A DNA stretch of 64,000 bases from Lentibacter sp. XHP0401 (GTDB lineage Bacteria > Pseudomonadota > Alphaproteobacteria > Rhodobacterales > Rhodobacteraceae), in NCBI RefSeq assembly GCF_025751535.1, contig NZ_JAOWLC010000001.1:1-64000 (forward strand), given 5' to 3'. The translations under genes were made by a program, and so were the position numbers. Under the pieces are notes generated by a model. It searched no databases, was not told the DNA's origin, and saw nothing but the letters and a program-made list of their open reading frames with translations. Positions 39,819 to 47,525 of this stretch are shown here, one piece after another. Each line of letters starts with the position of its first letter. The first letter of the stretch is position 1.

Positions 39819-42698
39819 TTACACGCCCTCCTTTGCAAAACCGGCTTTTTCGGGGGGTGGCCCTTCGCGCGATGGGTCGATGTCCATCGGATGTTCGCTA
39901 TCGGGCACATGGGCGCGACGCGCGAGGCGCGAGAAACTTTCCAGCGAGAGCATTACGGCGCCTACAACGGCAAGGAAAACCCCCAGATCGAACAGTGCGG
40001 CTGTGGCCAGCTCGAACTTTTCAAACGGCGGGATGCGCACATAGGTAAAGTCGGACGTGAGGAAGGGCTTGCCGAAAAACCACGACCCGATGCCTGTGAG
40101 CCCCGCAATGAGAACGCCCGCGCCGATGACGCCGTGATAGGGATAGCGCAAGCGCGCAGAGGCCCATGAGAAACCGCTCGCCATATACTGCATGACCACG
40201 GCGATCGAGACGATGAGACCTGCGATGAAACCGCCGCCCGGTTCGTTGTGACCACGCAGGAAGATGTAGAAGCCGACCAGCAGGACCATCGGCATGATAA
40301 CGCGGGTGAGCACAACCATCATCATCGGATGCTTGATGCCTGCGCGGGGCTGGTCGGGCTTGCGGTTGAGCAGGCGCGCCCGCACGGGGCCACCCAGAAG
40401 TGTTTCGGTAAGCGCGTAGATGAGCAGCGCGGCGATGCCGAGCACGGTGATTTCGCCGAAAGTATCAAAGCCGCGGAAATCTACGAGGATCACGTTGACA
40501 ACATTGGTCCCGCCGCCGCCTTTGTAGGAGTTGGCGAGATGAAATTCGCTGATCGGCGTGGTGATGGCATCGCGCAGCAGGTAATGATAGGCGAGACCAA
40601 AGGTGGCGAGGCCACCTGCGATGGCCACGCCAGCATCGCGCACGCGGCGCAGAACGGTGCTTTCGACGGGTGTTGTGTTTGGCAGGAAGTTGAGCGCCAG
40701 CAACATCAGGATGATTGTGACCACCTCGACGGTGAACTGGGTCATTGCCAGATCGGGGGCGCTGAAGAAGACAAAGCCTATGGAAACCATGAGCCCGACA
40801 ATGCCGATGAGAATGAGTGACAGGAGGCGGTTGCGGTGCATGAACACCATGCCGCCGGTGGCCGCGACCAGCATGAGCCAGCCTGCGATTGTCACGGGGC
40901 TGGCGGGCTGAACAGTGCGGGTTGTCGCGCCGACTGTGCCGGACATATAGGCGTGAAAGCCTGCCGCGAGGATGGCGACTGCGCCGATGGCGGCATAGCG
41001 CGAAAAAGCGCCATTGTGCAGCGGCAGGATGATGCCCTGCGCGAGGCTGACGCAGGCCTTGATAAGGCTGTCAAAGATTTGCTTGGCTTCGGGGCGCGGT
41101 GTGGCATCCCAGAGGCGCAGCGCAGGGTTGAAGACGGCCAGAAGGAGAAGGCCGCCAGCGACCGCGACAAGCGACATGTAGAGCGCCGGCACGAGGCCGT
41201 GCCAGATTTTGAAATGAGCCGATGGCAAGCTGGCGGCATCGCCGAGCACTGCGCTTGTAACGAGCTTTACGAAAGGTTCTGCGATAAAAGGCGCAATACC
41301 GATGACCACAACAGGGATCATCAGAAGGGCGGGCGGCAGCCAGAGACCGGCGGGGGGATCATGCGGCTTTGCGGGGTAATCATCGCGGACGGGGCCGAAG
41401 AAGACATGTCCGATAAGGCGGAAGCTGTAAGCCGCCGAGAAGAGCGCCCCGAAGGTGGCGAGCGCGGGCACGAGCCACGGAACGCCGAAGAGCGCTGTTC
41501 CGTAGGCCTCCTCAAGCATCATTTCCTTGGAGAGAAAGCCGTTGAGCAGCGGGATGCCCGCCATGGAGAGCGCTGCCAGCGTTGCGATTACAAAGGTGAC
41601 CGGCATGAGGGTGCGCAAGCCGCCGAGGCGGCGGATATCGCGGGTGTGGGCCTCGTGATCAATGATGCCTGCGGACATGAAGAGCGCGGCCTTGAACGTT
41701 GCGTGGTTGAGGATGTGAAACACTGCCGCCATTGAACCGAAGGCTGTGCCTGTGCCCAGCAACATGGTGATGAGGCCGAGGTGAGAGACTGTCGAGAAGG
41801 CCAGCAGCGCTTTCAGATCGTGCTTGAAGAGGGCAATCACCGCGCCGAGGACCATTGTGATGAGGCCCGCTGAAGTGACGATGACAAACCATTCCGGTGT
41901 GCCTGCAAGCACGGGCCACATGCGCGCCATGAGAAAGATACCTGCTTTCACCATGGTTGCGGAGTGCAGGTAGGCCGACACCGGCGTGGGCGCGGCCATG
42001 GCGTGTGGGAGCCAGAAGTGGAAGGGGAATTGCGCCGACTTGGCAAAACAGCCCAAGAGGATGAGCAATAGCGCAGGCACATAGAGTGGATCGGCCTGAA
42101 TGAGCTCGCGGTTTTGCAAGATGGTGCTCAGGTCATAGCTGCCGACGATCTGGCCGAGAATGAGCATACCACCGACCATGGCAAGGCCACCCATGCCCGT
42201 GACCGCAAGCGCCATGCGCGCGCCCTGGCGGCCTGCGGGGAGATGCTTCCAATAGCCGATAAGAAGGAAGGAGGAAAGCGATGTCAGCTCCCAGAAAATG
42301 AGCAAAAGCAGTATGTTATCGGACAGAACGATGCCGACCATCGCGCCTTGGAAGAGCAGGAGATAGGTGAAGAACTCTCCCATGTTGTCATTGCGGCTGA
42401 GGTAGTTGCGTGCGTAGGCGATGATGAGCAGGCCGATGCCCAGAATGAGCAGGGCGAAGAAAAAGCCCAAGCTGTCGAGCATCAGCGTGAAGTTGAGGCC
42501 CAAGAGCGGCATCCAGTCGATTCTTGCGGTGACGACCTCACCGGCGAGAACGGTTGGCAAGTTGGTGAGCAGGCCGACGAAGGCGGCGAGGCTGACGGTA
42601 AAGGTGACGCCTGCACAAGCGGCGCGGCCAGCGGAATTCATGAGACCAGGGAGGAGAGCGCCGAGGAAAGGCAAGAGGACAATGAAGAAAAGGGACAC
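39819..42698 (-). CDS. mrpA: Na+/H+ antiporter subunit A, fused AB type
   Basis: A 959-residue fusion of MrpA and MrpB. Residues up to about 780 are the NuoL-like MrpA part, with FWELTSLSSFLLIGYW, SAQFPFHFWLPHAMAAPTPV and HSATMVKAGIFLMARM, plus the MrpA-specific C-terminal domain; residues from about 805 (VLTRVIMPMVLLVGFYIFLR then GHNEPGGGFIAGL) are MrpB. Such PhaAB fusions are typical of alphaproteobacteria. The complex exports Na+ (or K+) for protons and supports pH and salt tolerance. It is the first gene of mrpABCDEFG here; an inverted repeat lies about 70 bases upstream. Confidence 0.97.
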   Translation of the reverse strand: MSLFFIVLLPFLGALLPGLMNSAGRAACAGVTFTVSLAAFVGLLTNLPTVLAGEVVTARIDWMPLLGLNFTLMLDSLGFFFALLILGIGLLIIAYARNYLSRNDNMGEFFTYLLLFQGAMVGIVLSDNILLLLIFWELTSLSSFLLIGYWKHLPAGRQGARMALAVTGMGGLAMVGGMLILGQIVGSYDLSTILQNRELIQADPLYVPALLLILLGCFAKSAQFPFHFWLPHAMAAPTPVSAYLHSATMVKAGIFLMARMWPVLAGTPEWFVIVTSAGLITMVLGAVIALFKHDLKALLAFSTVSHLGLITMLLGTGTAFGSMAAVFHILNHATFKAALFMSAGIIDHEAHTRDIRRLGGLRTLMPVTFVIATLAALSMAGIPLLNGFLSKEMMLEEAYGTALFGVPWLVPALATFGALFSAAYSFRLIGHVFFGPVRDDYPAKPHDPPAGLWLPPALLMIPVVVIGIAPFIAEPFVKLVTSAVLGDAASLPSAHFKIWHGLVPALYMSLVAVAGGLLLLAVFNPALRLWDATPRPEAKQIFDSLIKACVSLAQGIILPLHNGAFSRYAAIGAVAILAAGFHAYMSGTVGATTRTVQPASPVTIAGWLMLVAATGGMVFMHRNRLLSLILIGIVGLMVSIGFVFFSAPDLAMTQFTVEVVTIILMLLALNFLPNTTPVESTVLRRVRDAGVAIAGGLATFGLAYHYLLRDAITTPISEFHLANSYKGGGGTNVVNVILVDFRGFDTFGEITVLGIAALLIYALTETLLGGPVRARLLNRKPDQPRAGIKHPMMMVVLTRVIMPMVLLVGFYIFLRGHNEPGGGFIAGLIVSIAVVMQYMASGFSWASARLRYPYHGVIGAGVLIAGLTGIGSWFFGKPFLTSDFTYVRIPPFEKFELATAALFDLGVFLAVVGAVMLSLESFSRLARRAHVPDSEHPMDIDPSREGPPPEKAGFAKEGV

Positions 42699-42768
42699 GG
42701 AATCTCCTGCTTGGCTGGGCTTTCAAGTTTACCCAAAAATGCACCTCAGGCTCGGAAACGCAAGGTTG

Positions 42769-42787
42769 ATCGACAAAAATAGTCGAT
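42769..42787. promoter_or_regulatory. Inverted repeat ATCGAC-N7-GTCGAT upstream of mrp operon
   Basis: Six-base arms at 42769-42774 and 42782-42787 around an A-rich spacer AAAAATA, 71 bases before the mrpA start. The symmetry and position suggest an operator for the antiporter operon. No regulator is recognised. Confidence 0.4.
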
Positions 42788-42961
42788 TATTCCGTGTCAG
42801 CGGGGCGTTATTTTGTCTTTTTATGTCAGAGGGTTCGCGGCGGGTTTGCAGCTGGAATGAATCTGCTCGCTCGCGGAAATGTGAAGGTCTTGGACGCAAA
42901 GGCCGATTGGCCAGAGATTTTACAACCTCCGGCACTCAGGCGTGCGAGGAGTAAGCTGCGG

Positions 42962-43114
42962 TCAGCTGTTGACGAGCGGCACGCAGGCACCTGTTTGGGC
43001 GTCATAGCTCTGGCCTTCGGCACAGCTCATAGCCTGTTCGTGGCCACGGTTGCACTCGGCGGCGGCGAAGGAGGCGGACAGGATGAAGGCTGTCGCGAGA
43101 ACGAGTTTATTCAT
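42962..43114 (-). CDS. Small secreted cysteine-containing protein
   Basis: A 50-residue product: MNKLVLATAFILSASFAAA is a signal peptide, followed by ECNRGHEQAMSCAEGQSYD and GACVPLVNS with three cysteines (one near the start of the mature part, AMSC, GAC). I recall short proteins of this pattern beside purB in Rhodobacterales, occasionally mislabelled with the purB name. GAGAGGA lies before the ATG. The mature peptide is only about 31 residues; a chitin-binding-like minimal fold is possible but unproven. Confidence 0.7.
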   Translation of the reverse strand: MNKLVLATAFILSASFAAAECNRGHEQAMSCAEGQSYDAQTGACVPLVNS

Positions 43115-43229
43115 AGGGCAATCCTCTCTGTTTGCGAGGAGAGGATAACACGAAAAGCGGTTTGCGCATAGAGATGTGGCGCATTGGGGCGTGAAGCGGC
43201 GGCGCTGCGCCTGAAATGGGTCGAAATAG

Positions 43230-43261
43230 AAACGGCGGCTCCGGTTTCAAAGCCGCCGTTT
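43230..43261 (-). terminator. Intrinsic terminator after purB
   Basis: AACGGCGGCT (43231-43240) pairs with AGCCGCCGTT (43251-43260), extended by an A-T pair, 21 bases past the purB stop; on the minus strand it is followed by CTATTTCG. Confidence 0.75.
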
Positions 43262-43281
43262 TGAAAGCTGTGGACTGTGGC

Positions 43282-44589
43282 TCAGCTCTCGCCGAACACG
43301 CGGTTGAAGATCGTGTCGACGTGTTTGGTGTGATAGCCCATATCGAATTTGGCTTTGATACCATCTTCGCCGAGGGCTGCCACGACCTCTTTATCAGCGA
43401 GCAGAAGCTCTTGGAAATCAAGCCGTTCTTCCCAGACTTTGAGCGCATTGCGCTGCACCATCGAGTAGGCATCTTCGCGGGATACACCCGCTTGGGTGAG
43501 GGCGAGAAGCACGCGCTGGGACATAACGAGACCGGGGAATTTGTTCATGTTGTCGAGCATGTTGTCGGGGAAGATCAGCATTTTCTCGACGACACCCGTG
43601 AGGCGGGCGAGGGCAAAATCGAGCGTGATGGTGGCATCGGGGCCGATGGCGCGCTCGACGGAGCTGTGCGAAATGTCACGCTCGTGCCAGAGGGCTACGT
43701 TTTCCATCGCGGGGACAACGGCCATGCGCACCAACCGCGCCAAACCTGTGAGATTTTCTGTCAGCACAGGGTTTTTCTTGTGCGGCATCGCCGATGAGCC
43801 TTTCTGGCCCATCGAGAAGAACTCGGCGCCTTCCAGAACTTCGGTGCGCTGCATGTGGCGGATCTCTATCGCGACATTCTCGATGCTGGAAGCGATGACA
43901 CCGAGCGTGGCAAAGAACATGGCGTGACGGTCGCGCGGGATGACCTGTGTGCTGATCGGCTCGGCGCGCAGGCCGAGCTTTTCGCAGACGTGCTCTTCAA
44001 CGGCAGGATCAATATTGGCGAAGGTGCCAACCGCGCCCGAAATGGCACCAGTGGCAATTTCCCAGCGGGCCTTTTCAAGGCGGTTCTTGTTGCGGTCCAT
44101 CTCGGCGTAGAAACGTGCGAAGGTGAGGCCCATTGTTGTCGGCTCGGCGTGAATTCCGTGTGAACGGCCCACGCGGACTGTCATTTTGTGCTCCATCGCG
44201 CGGGTTTTGAGCGCGGCGAGCAGCTTGTCCATATCGGCAAGCAGGATATCGGCGGCGCGCACCAGTTGCACGTTGAGGCAGGTGTCGAGCACATCGGAGC
44301 TTGTCATGCCCTGATGCACGAAGCGGGCCTCGTCGGAGCCGACATGCTCGGCCAGATGTGTCAGAAAGGCGATGACATCATGCTTTGTCACGGCTTCGAT
44401 CTCGTCAATACGGGCAACATCGAACTCGACATCCTTGGCCTTCCAGACGGCCTCGGCATTTTCGCGCGGAATCACGCCCAGATCGGCCATGGCATCGCAG
44501 GCGTGGGCCTCGATCTCGTACCAGATTTTGAATTTGGTCGCGGCGGACCAGATGGAGACCATTTCGGGGCGGGAGTAACGCTCGATCAT
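43282..44589 (-). CDS. purB: Adenylosuccinate lyase
   Basis: PurB catalyses two purine-pathway steps: SAICAR to AICAR plus fumarate, and adenylosuccinate to AMP plus fumarate. The 435-residue protein begins MIERYSRPEM and carries FVHQGMTSSDVLDTCLNVQL, GRSHGIHAEPTTMGLTFA and the superfamily signature GSSAMPHKKNPV. Length matches the bacterial short form. It is monocistronic and divergent from the DUF6314 gene. Confidence 0.98.
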   Translation of the reverse strand: MIERYSRPEMVSIWSAATKFKIWYEIEAHACDAMADLGVIPRENAEAVWKAKDVEFDVARIDEIEAVTKHDVIAFLTHLAEHVGSDEARFVHQGMTSSDVLDTCLNVQLVRAADILLADMDKLLAALKTRAMEHKMTVRVGRSHGIHAEPTTMGLTFARFYAEMDRNKNRLEKARWEIATGAISGAVGTFANIDPAVEEHVCEKLGLRAEPISTQVIPRDRHAMFFATLGVIASSIENVAIEIRHMQRTEVLEGAEFFSMGQKGSSAMPHKKNPVLTENLTGLARLVRMAVVPAMENVALWHERDISHSSVERAIGPDATITLDFALARLTGVVEKMLIFPDNMLDNMNKFPGLVMSQRVLLALTQAGVSREDAYSMVQRNALKVWEERLDFQELLLADKEVVAALGEDGIKAKFDMGYHTKHVDTIFNRVFGES

Positions 44590-44670
44590 AAGGAAGCCTT
44601 CGCTGTTGCAGGTTGGGTTGGAGCGGTCATAGACTGGGGCTTGGTTAACCTCAAGTCAGGACGCGTATAT

Positions 44671-45057
44671 ATGAGACAACTTGCCGACTTTGAGGGCCAT
44701 TGGGCGCTGTCCCGGCAGATTGTGCCTGCGGTGGGGCCAGAGGCGCGCTTTGAAGGCACGGCTGTCTGGACGCAAGAGGGGGCCTATGCGGAGGAGGGGC
44801 TTTTGCATGTGCAGGGCCAGACACCGATGCGGGCGGAGCGGCGATACGTCTGGGATGCGGAATTGAATGTCTATTTCGAGGACGGGCGGTTCTTTCACAG
44901 GGTTCCCGCAGAAGGCGGAGAGACGGGGCACTGGTGTGCGCCTGACCAGTATGATGTGTGCTATGATTTTGCCGATTGGCCGCGCTTTGAAGCGCGTTGG
45001 AAGGTTTTTGGCCCTCGCAAAAATTATGAAATGATTTCGCATTATTCTCGTGTGTGA
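44671..45057 (+). CDS. DUF6314 family protein
   Basis: A 128-residue beta-rich protein: LADFEGHWALSRQI at the start, AERRYVWDAELNVYFEDGRF in the middle, then HWCAPDQYDVCYDF and KVFGPRKNYEMISHYSR at the end. The alternating strands suggest a small lipocalin-like barrel. I recognise the pattern as DUF6314, common in Rhodobacterales and some fungi. The ATG at 44671 fits the family start. It precedes bioY by 67 bases. Function unknown. Confidence 0.82.
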   Translation: MRQLADFEGHWALSRQIVPAVGPEARFEGTAVWTQEGAYAEEGLLHVQGQTPMRAERRYVWDAELNVYFEDGRFFHRVPAEGGETGHWCAPDQYDVCYDFADWPRFEARWKVFGPRKNYEMISHYSRV

Positions 45058-45124
45058 GCGGTTCTGACTTGCACAAATCATGTTGCTCGTGCAGAAATTG
45101 CGCAAACAAATGGAGGGACGTGGA

Positions 45125-45724
45125 ATGGCCATTGCCATGACGAACAAGGTTTTGACAGAAACATTCGGGGCGGATACGGGCGCTGCCCTATGGGTAAAGC
45201 GCGCAGCCCTTGTGATTGCAGGTGTGATGACGCTGGCGGTTTCGGCGAAGATTGCTGTGCCGATGTGGCCGGTGCCGATCACCATGGGAACATTTGCTGT
45301 GCTTGCGTTGGGTGCAGCTTACGGCCCGCGTCTCGGGCTGGCGACAATCGGCGCGTATTTGATGCTGGGTGTGATGGGCTTTGATGTGTTCGTCGGATCA
45401 TCAGCCGAGACTTACGGGCTGACATATATGATGGGTGGCACAGGCGGCTATCTGGTTGGCTACGTGCTGGCGACATTGGCTTTGGGCACGCTTGCGCGCG
45501 CCGGTTGGGACCGTTCGGCGGGCAAGATGGCCGGTGCGATGTTGATCGGCAATGCTCTGATTTATGTTCCGGGCCTGATCTGGCTGGGTATGCTTTACGG
45601 TTTTGACAAGCCGCTTCTGGCATGGGGCCTAACACCGTTTCTTGTGGGCGACGCTGTGAAGCTGGTTCTGGCGGCGATGCTTTTGCCTGCGGCCTGGAAG
45701 CTTGTGGGCCGCGCGCGCGGCTAA
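45125..45724 (+). CDS. bioY: Biotin transporter BioY (ECF S-component)
   Basis: A 199-residue biotin-binding membrane protein with six helices. The signature segments are AVSAKIAVPMWPVPITMGTF, LGAAYGPRLGLATIGAYLML, and TGGYLVGYVLA, with the C-terminal FLVGDAVKLVLAAMLLP. GGAGG lies seven bases before the ATG. No bioMN energising genes are adjacent; solitary BioY occurs in this order. No BioR-type site (TTATCTATAA) was seen upstream. A strong terminator follows. Confidence 0.95.
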   Translation: MAIAMTNKVLTETFGADTGAALWVKRAALVIAGVMTLAVSAKIAVPMWPVPITMGTFAVLALGAAYGPRLGLATIGAYLMLGVMGFDVFVGSSAETYGLTYMMGGTGGYLVGYVLATLALGTLARAGWDRSAGKMAGAMLIGNALIYVPGLIWLGMLYGFDKPLLAWGLTPFLVGDAVKLVLAAMLLPAAWKLVGRARG

Positions 45725-45747
45725 GCTGATAGAGCGAAAGAATTTGA

Positions 45748-45783
45748 GGGCGTGGCGGAGAAATCTGCCGCGCCCTTTTTTGG
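45748..45783 (+). terminator. Intrinsic terminator of bioY
   Basis: A 9-bp stem (GGGCGTGGC at 45748-45756 with GCCGCGCCC at 45767-45775, one T-G wobble) is followed by a T-run at 45776-45781, 24 bases past the bioY stop. Confidence 0.9.
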
Positions 45784-45790
45784 GGTTCGA

Positions 45791-45873
45791 ATTTGCGCTT
45801 TGCGCAAATCCGACCGTTGCGAGGGGGTGTCACCCCCTCGCGCTCCCCCAGGATATCTTTGGCAATAAGAAGG
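45791..45873 (+). repeat. Intergenic repeat copy B: two hairpins plus GGATATCTTT core
   Basis: ATTTGCGC-TTT-GCGCAAAT (45791-45809) is followed by a second palindrome, GCGAGGGGGTG and its complement around one T (45819-45841), then the core at 45849-45873 reading CAGGATATCTTTGG then CAATAAGAAGG. The layout (G/C hairpin, then core) is the same as copy A at the left edge. Confidence 0.6.
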
Positions 45874-45906
45874 GCGTGGGGGATTTGAGAGGCTTTTGGC
45901 CAAAAG

Positions 45907-45941
45907 AAAACCCGCGCGGTTTTGGAACCGGCGCGGGTTTT
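45907..45941. terminator. Bidirectional terminator between bioY and carD
   Basis: AAAACCCGCGC (45907-45917) pairs perfectly with GCGCGGGTTTT (45931-45941), followed by GTTTTTTT on the plus strand. On the minus strand it lies 16 bases past the carD stop and ends that gene. Confidence 0.85.
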
Positions 45942-45957
45942 GTTTTTTTAGAGTGGT

Positions 45958-46467
45958 TTACGCGGCGCGGCTGACCAGAACGTCGTCGATCTGCTTTGCT
46001 GCGGCGAGTTCGTCTCCGCCTTCAACGGCGCCGACTTCACGGGTGAGGCGCTCAAGCGCCGCTTCGTAGAGCTGGCGCTCGGAGTAGCTTTGCTCGCGCT
46101 GGTCATCGGAGCGGTGCAGATCGCGCACCACTTCGGCGATGGCGATGAGATCGCCCGAGTTGATCTTTTGCTCATACTCTTGCGCACGGCGTGACCACAT
46201 CGCGCGTTTGACCTTGGCCTTGCCCTTGAGGGTCTTCATCGCGTGGCTCACAACATCCGGGCTCGAGAGCCCGCGCATGCCGATTTCGGTGGCTTTGTTG
46301 GTAGGGACGCGAAGTGTCATTTTGTCTTTCTCGAAAGAGATCACAAAAAGCTCCAGTTCGAAGCCGGCGACCTCCTGCTTTTCGATCGAGACGATCTGGC
46401 CCACACCGTGGGCGGGGTAGACGACGAATTCATTGGCGCGGAACTCCGCTTTCTTCGATTTGCTCAT
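45958..46467 (-). CDS. carD: CarD-family transcriptional regulator
   Basis: A 169-residue RNA polymerase-binding protein. The N-terminal Tudor-like domain (FRANEFVVYPAHGVGQIVSI to LRVPTNK) binds the beta subunit and the C-terminal helical domain (VKRAMWSRRAQEYEQKINSG, then IAEVVRDLHRSD and YEAALERL) contacts the upstream edge of the promoter bubble. In Rhodobacter CarD is a global activator at promoters with a non-T at -7. Alphaproteobacterial synteny with fdxA and the SUV3-like helicase is kept here. Confidence 0.96.
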   Translation of the reverse strand: MSKSKKAEFRANEFVVYPAHGVGQIVSIEKQEVAGFELELFVISFEKDKMTLRVPTNKATEIGMRGLSSPDVVSHAMKTLKGKAKVKRAMWSRRAQEYEQKINSGDLIAIAEVVRDLHRSDDQREQSYSERQLYEAALERLTREVGAVEGGDELAAAKQIDDVLVSRAA

Positions 46468-46621
46468 GCAATCTTTCCTCGCATTGCCGAGAAACCCTGT
46501 GAGAAGGTCAAAAACATCCCCTGAGGGCGGCGTGTGTCACCCCGACAGGTTGAATTATTCGACAGACAAAACCATCCTTCAAGCAAAAGCTCGGGGGATG
46601 GGATCAGGCAGGTTTCATACT

Positions 46622-46639
46622 TTACATAGACGTTACATA
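46622..46639. promoter_or_regulatory. Direct repeat TTACATA with 11-bp period upstream of carD
   Basis: TTACATA occurs at 46622-46628 and 46633-46639, one helical turn apart, about 155 bases before the carD start. It loosely resembles paired half-sites spaced like those of CtrA (TTAA-N7-TTAA) but does not match that consensus. Confidence 0.3.
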
Positions 46640-46701
46640 CCACGAATCACCGCCAAAAGAAAGGGTCTGGCGGGGAGGCGGTTTTGGGCGTGAAAGGCGG
46701 G

Positions 46702-47040
46702 TTAGCCGCCTTCACCCGGAGCTTCGGAGAAATACTTCTCCAGCTTACCCTCTTCGCCGTCGCGTTCTTCGGCTTCGGGGAGTGGGTCTTTTTTGCTCAC
46801 GATGACGGGCCACATTTCGGAATACTTGCGGTTGAATTCGACCCATTTTTCCGTGCCCGCATCGGTATCGGGGCGGATGGCATCGGCGGGGCATTCGGGC
46901 TCGCAGACGCCGCAATCGATGCATTCGTCGGGGTGGATGACCAGCATATTCTCGCCCTCGTAGAAGCAATCTACAGGGCAAACCTCGACGCAGTCGGTGT
47001 ATTTGCAGGCGATGCAGGCATCATTGACGATGTAGGTCAT
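46702..47040 (-). CDS. fdxA: 7Fe ferredoxin FdxA
   Basis: A 112-residue [3Fe-4S][4Fe-4S] ferredoxin. Cysteines at 9, 17 and 21 in [15 protein letters not shown] and at 40, 43, 46 and 50 in [13 protein letters not shown] are arranged as in the Azotobacter-type 7Fe protein, with the usual extended C-terminus ([15 protein letters not shown]). It probably shuttles electrons at low potential. A hairpin at 46691-46714 overlaps the stop codon and may serve as a terminator. Confidence 0.95.
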   Translation of the reverse strand: MTYIVNDACIACKYTDCVEVCPVDCFYEGENMLVIHPDECIDCGVCEPECPADAIRPDTDAGTEKWVEFNRKYSEMWPVIVSKKDPLPEAEERDGEEGKLEKYFSEAPGEGG

Positions 47041-47138
47041 TCTTAGAACCCCAGTTTTATCTCAGGTCGTGGGCTAAACTTTTTTGTCTGATCATTCAAG
47101 CGCACTCTATGCCGCAGGTGGTGGTGTTGCGAAATGGC

Positions 47139-47525
47139 TCAGTTTTCATCCTCCAGCCCCTCTTTGAAAGCGGTGAGGTCCCGCCGGTCTTTCTTGGTGG
47201 GGCGGGGGCCTGTGCGGGCAGGTTCGGGCGCGCGCTCCTCACGGGGCGGTGTCAGGTCTTCGTAAAGGGCCTGGGCCTCGGGGGCGGGGCCACGGCGTGT
47301 GCCGAGCCCGAGAACCCTGATGACGCGAATTTGATCGCCTTGGGCGAAGGTGAGCACATCTCCCGCCGTGACGCTATAGGCGGGTTTAAGCGCTTTTTGG
47401 CTGTTCACGCGCACATGCCCGCCCGAGACCTGCTTGGCGGAGAGGCCGCGCGTTTTGAAAAAGCGCGCGTGCCAGAGCCATTTGTCGAGGCGTAGTTTGG
47501 CGGGTGCTTGTGGCGTTTCGGCCAT
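47139..47525 (-). CDS. S4-domain RNA-binding protein (Hsp15-like)
   Basis: A 128-residue protein with an S4 RNA-binding domain: LRLDKWLWHARFFKTRGLSA then GGHVRVNSQKALKPAYSVTAG split here. This matches the heat-shock protein Hsp15 family, which binds stalled 50S subunits carrying nascent chains. The C-terminus is charged and probably disordered. Its ATG shares a base with the stop of the SUV3-like helicase gene, so the two are coupled. Confidence 0.92.
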   Translation of the reverse strand: MAETPQAPAKLRLDKWLWHARFFKTRGLSAKQVSGGHVRVNSQKALKPAYSVTAGDVLTFAQGDQIRVIRVLGLGTRRGPAPEAQALYEDLTPPREERAPEPARTGPRPTKKDRRDLTAFKEGLEDEN

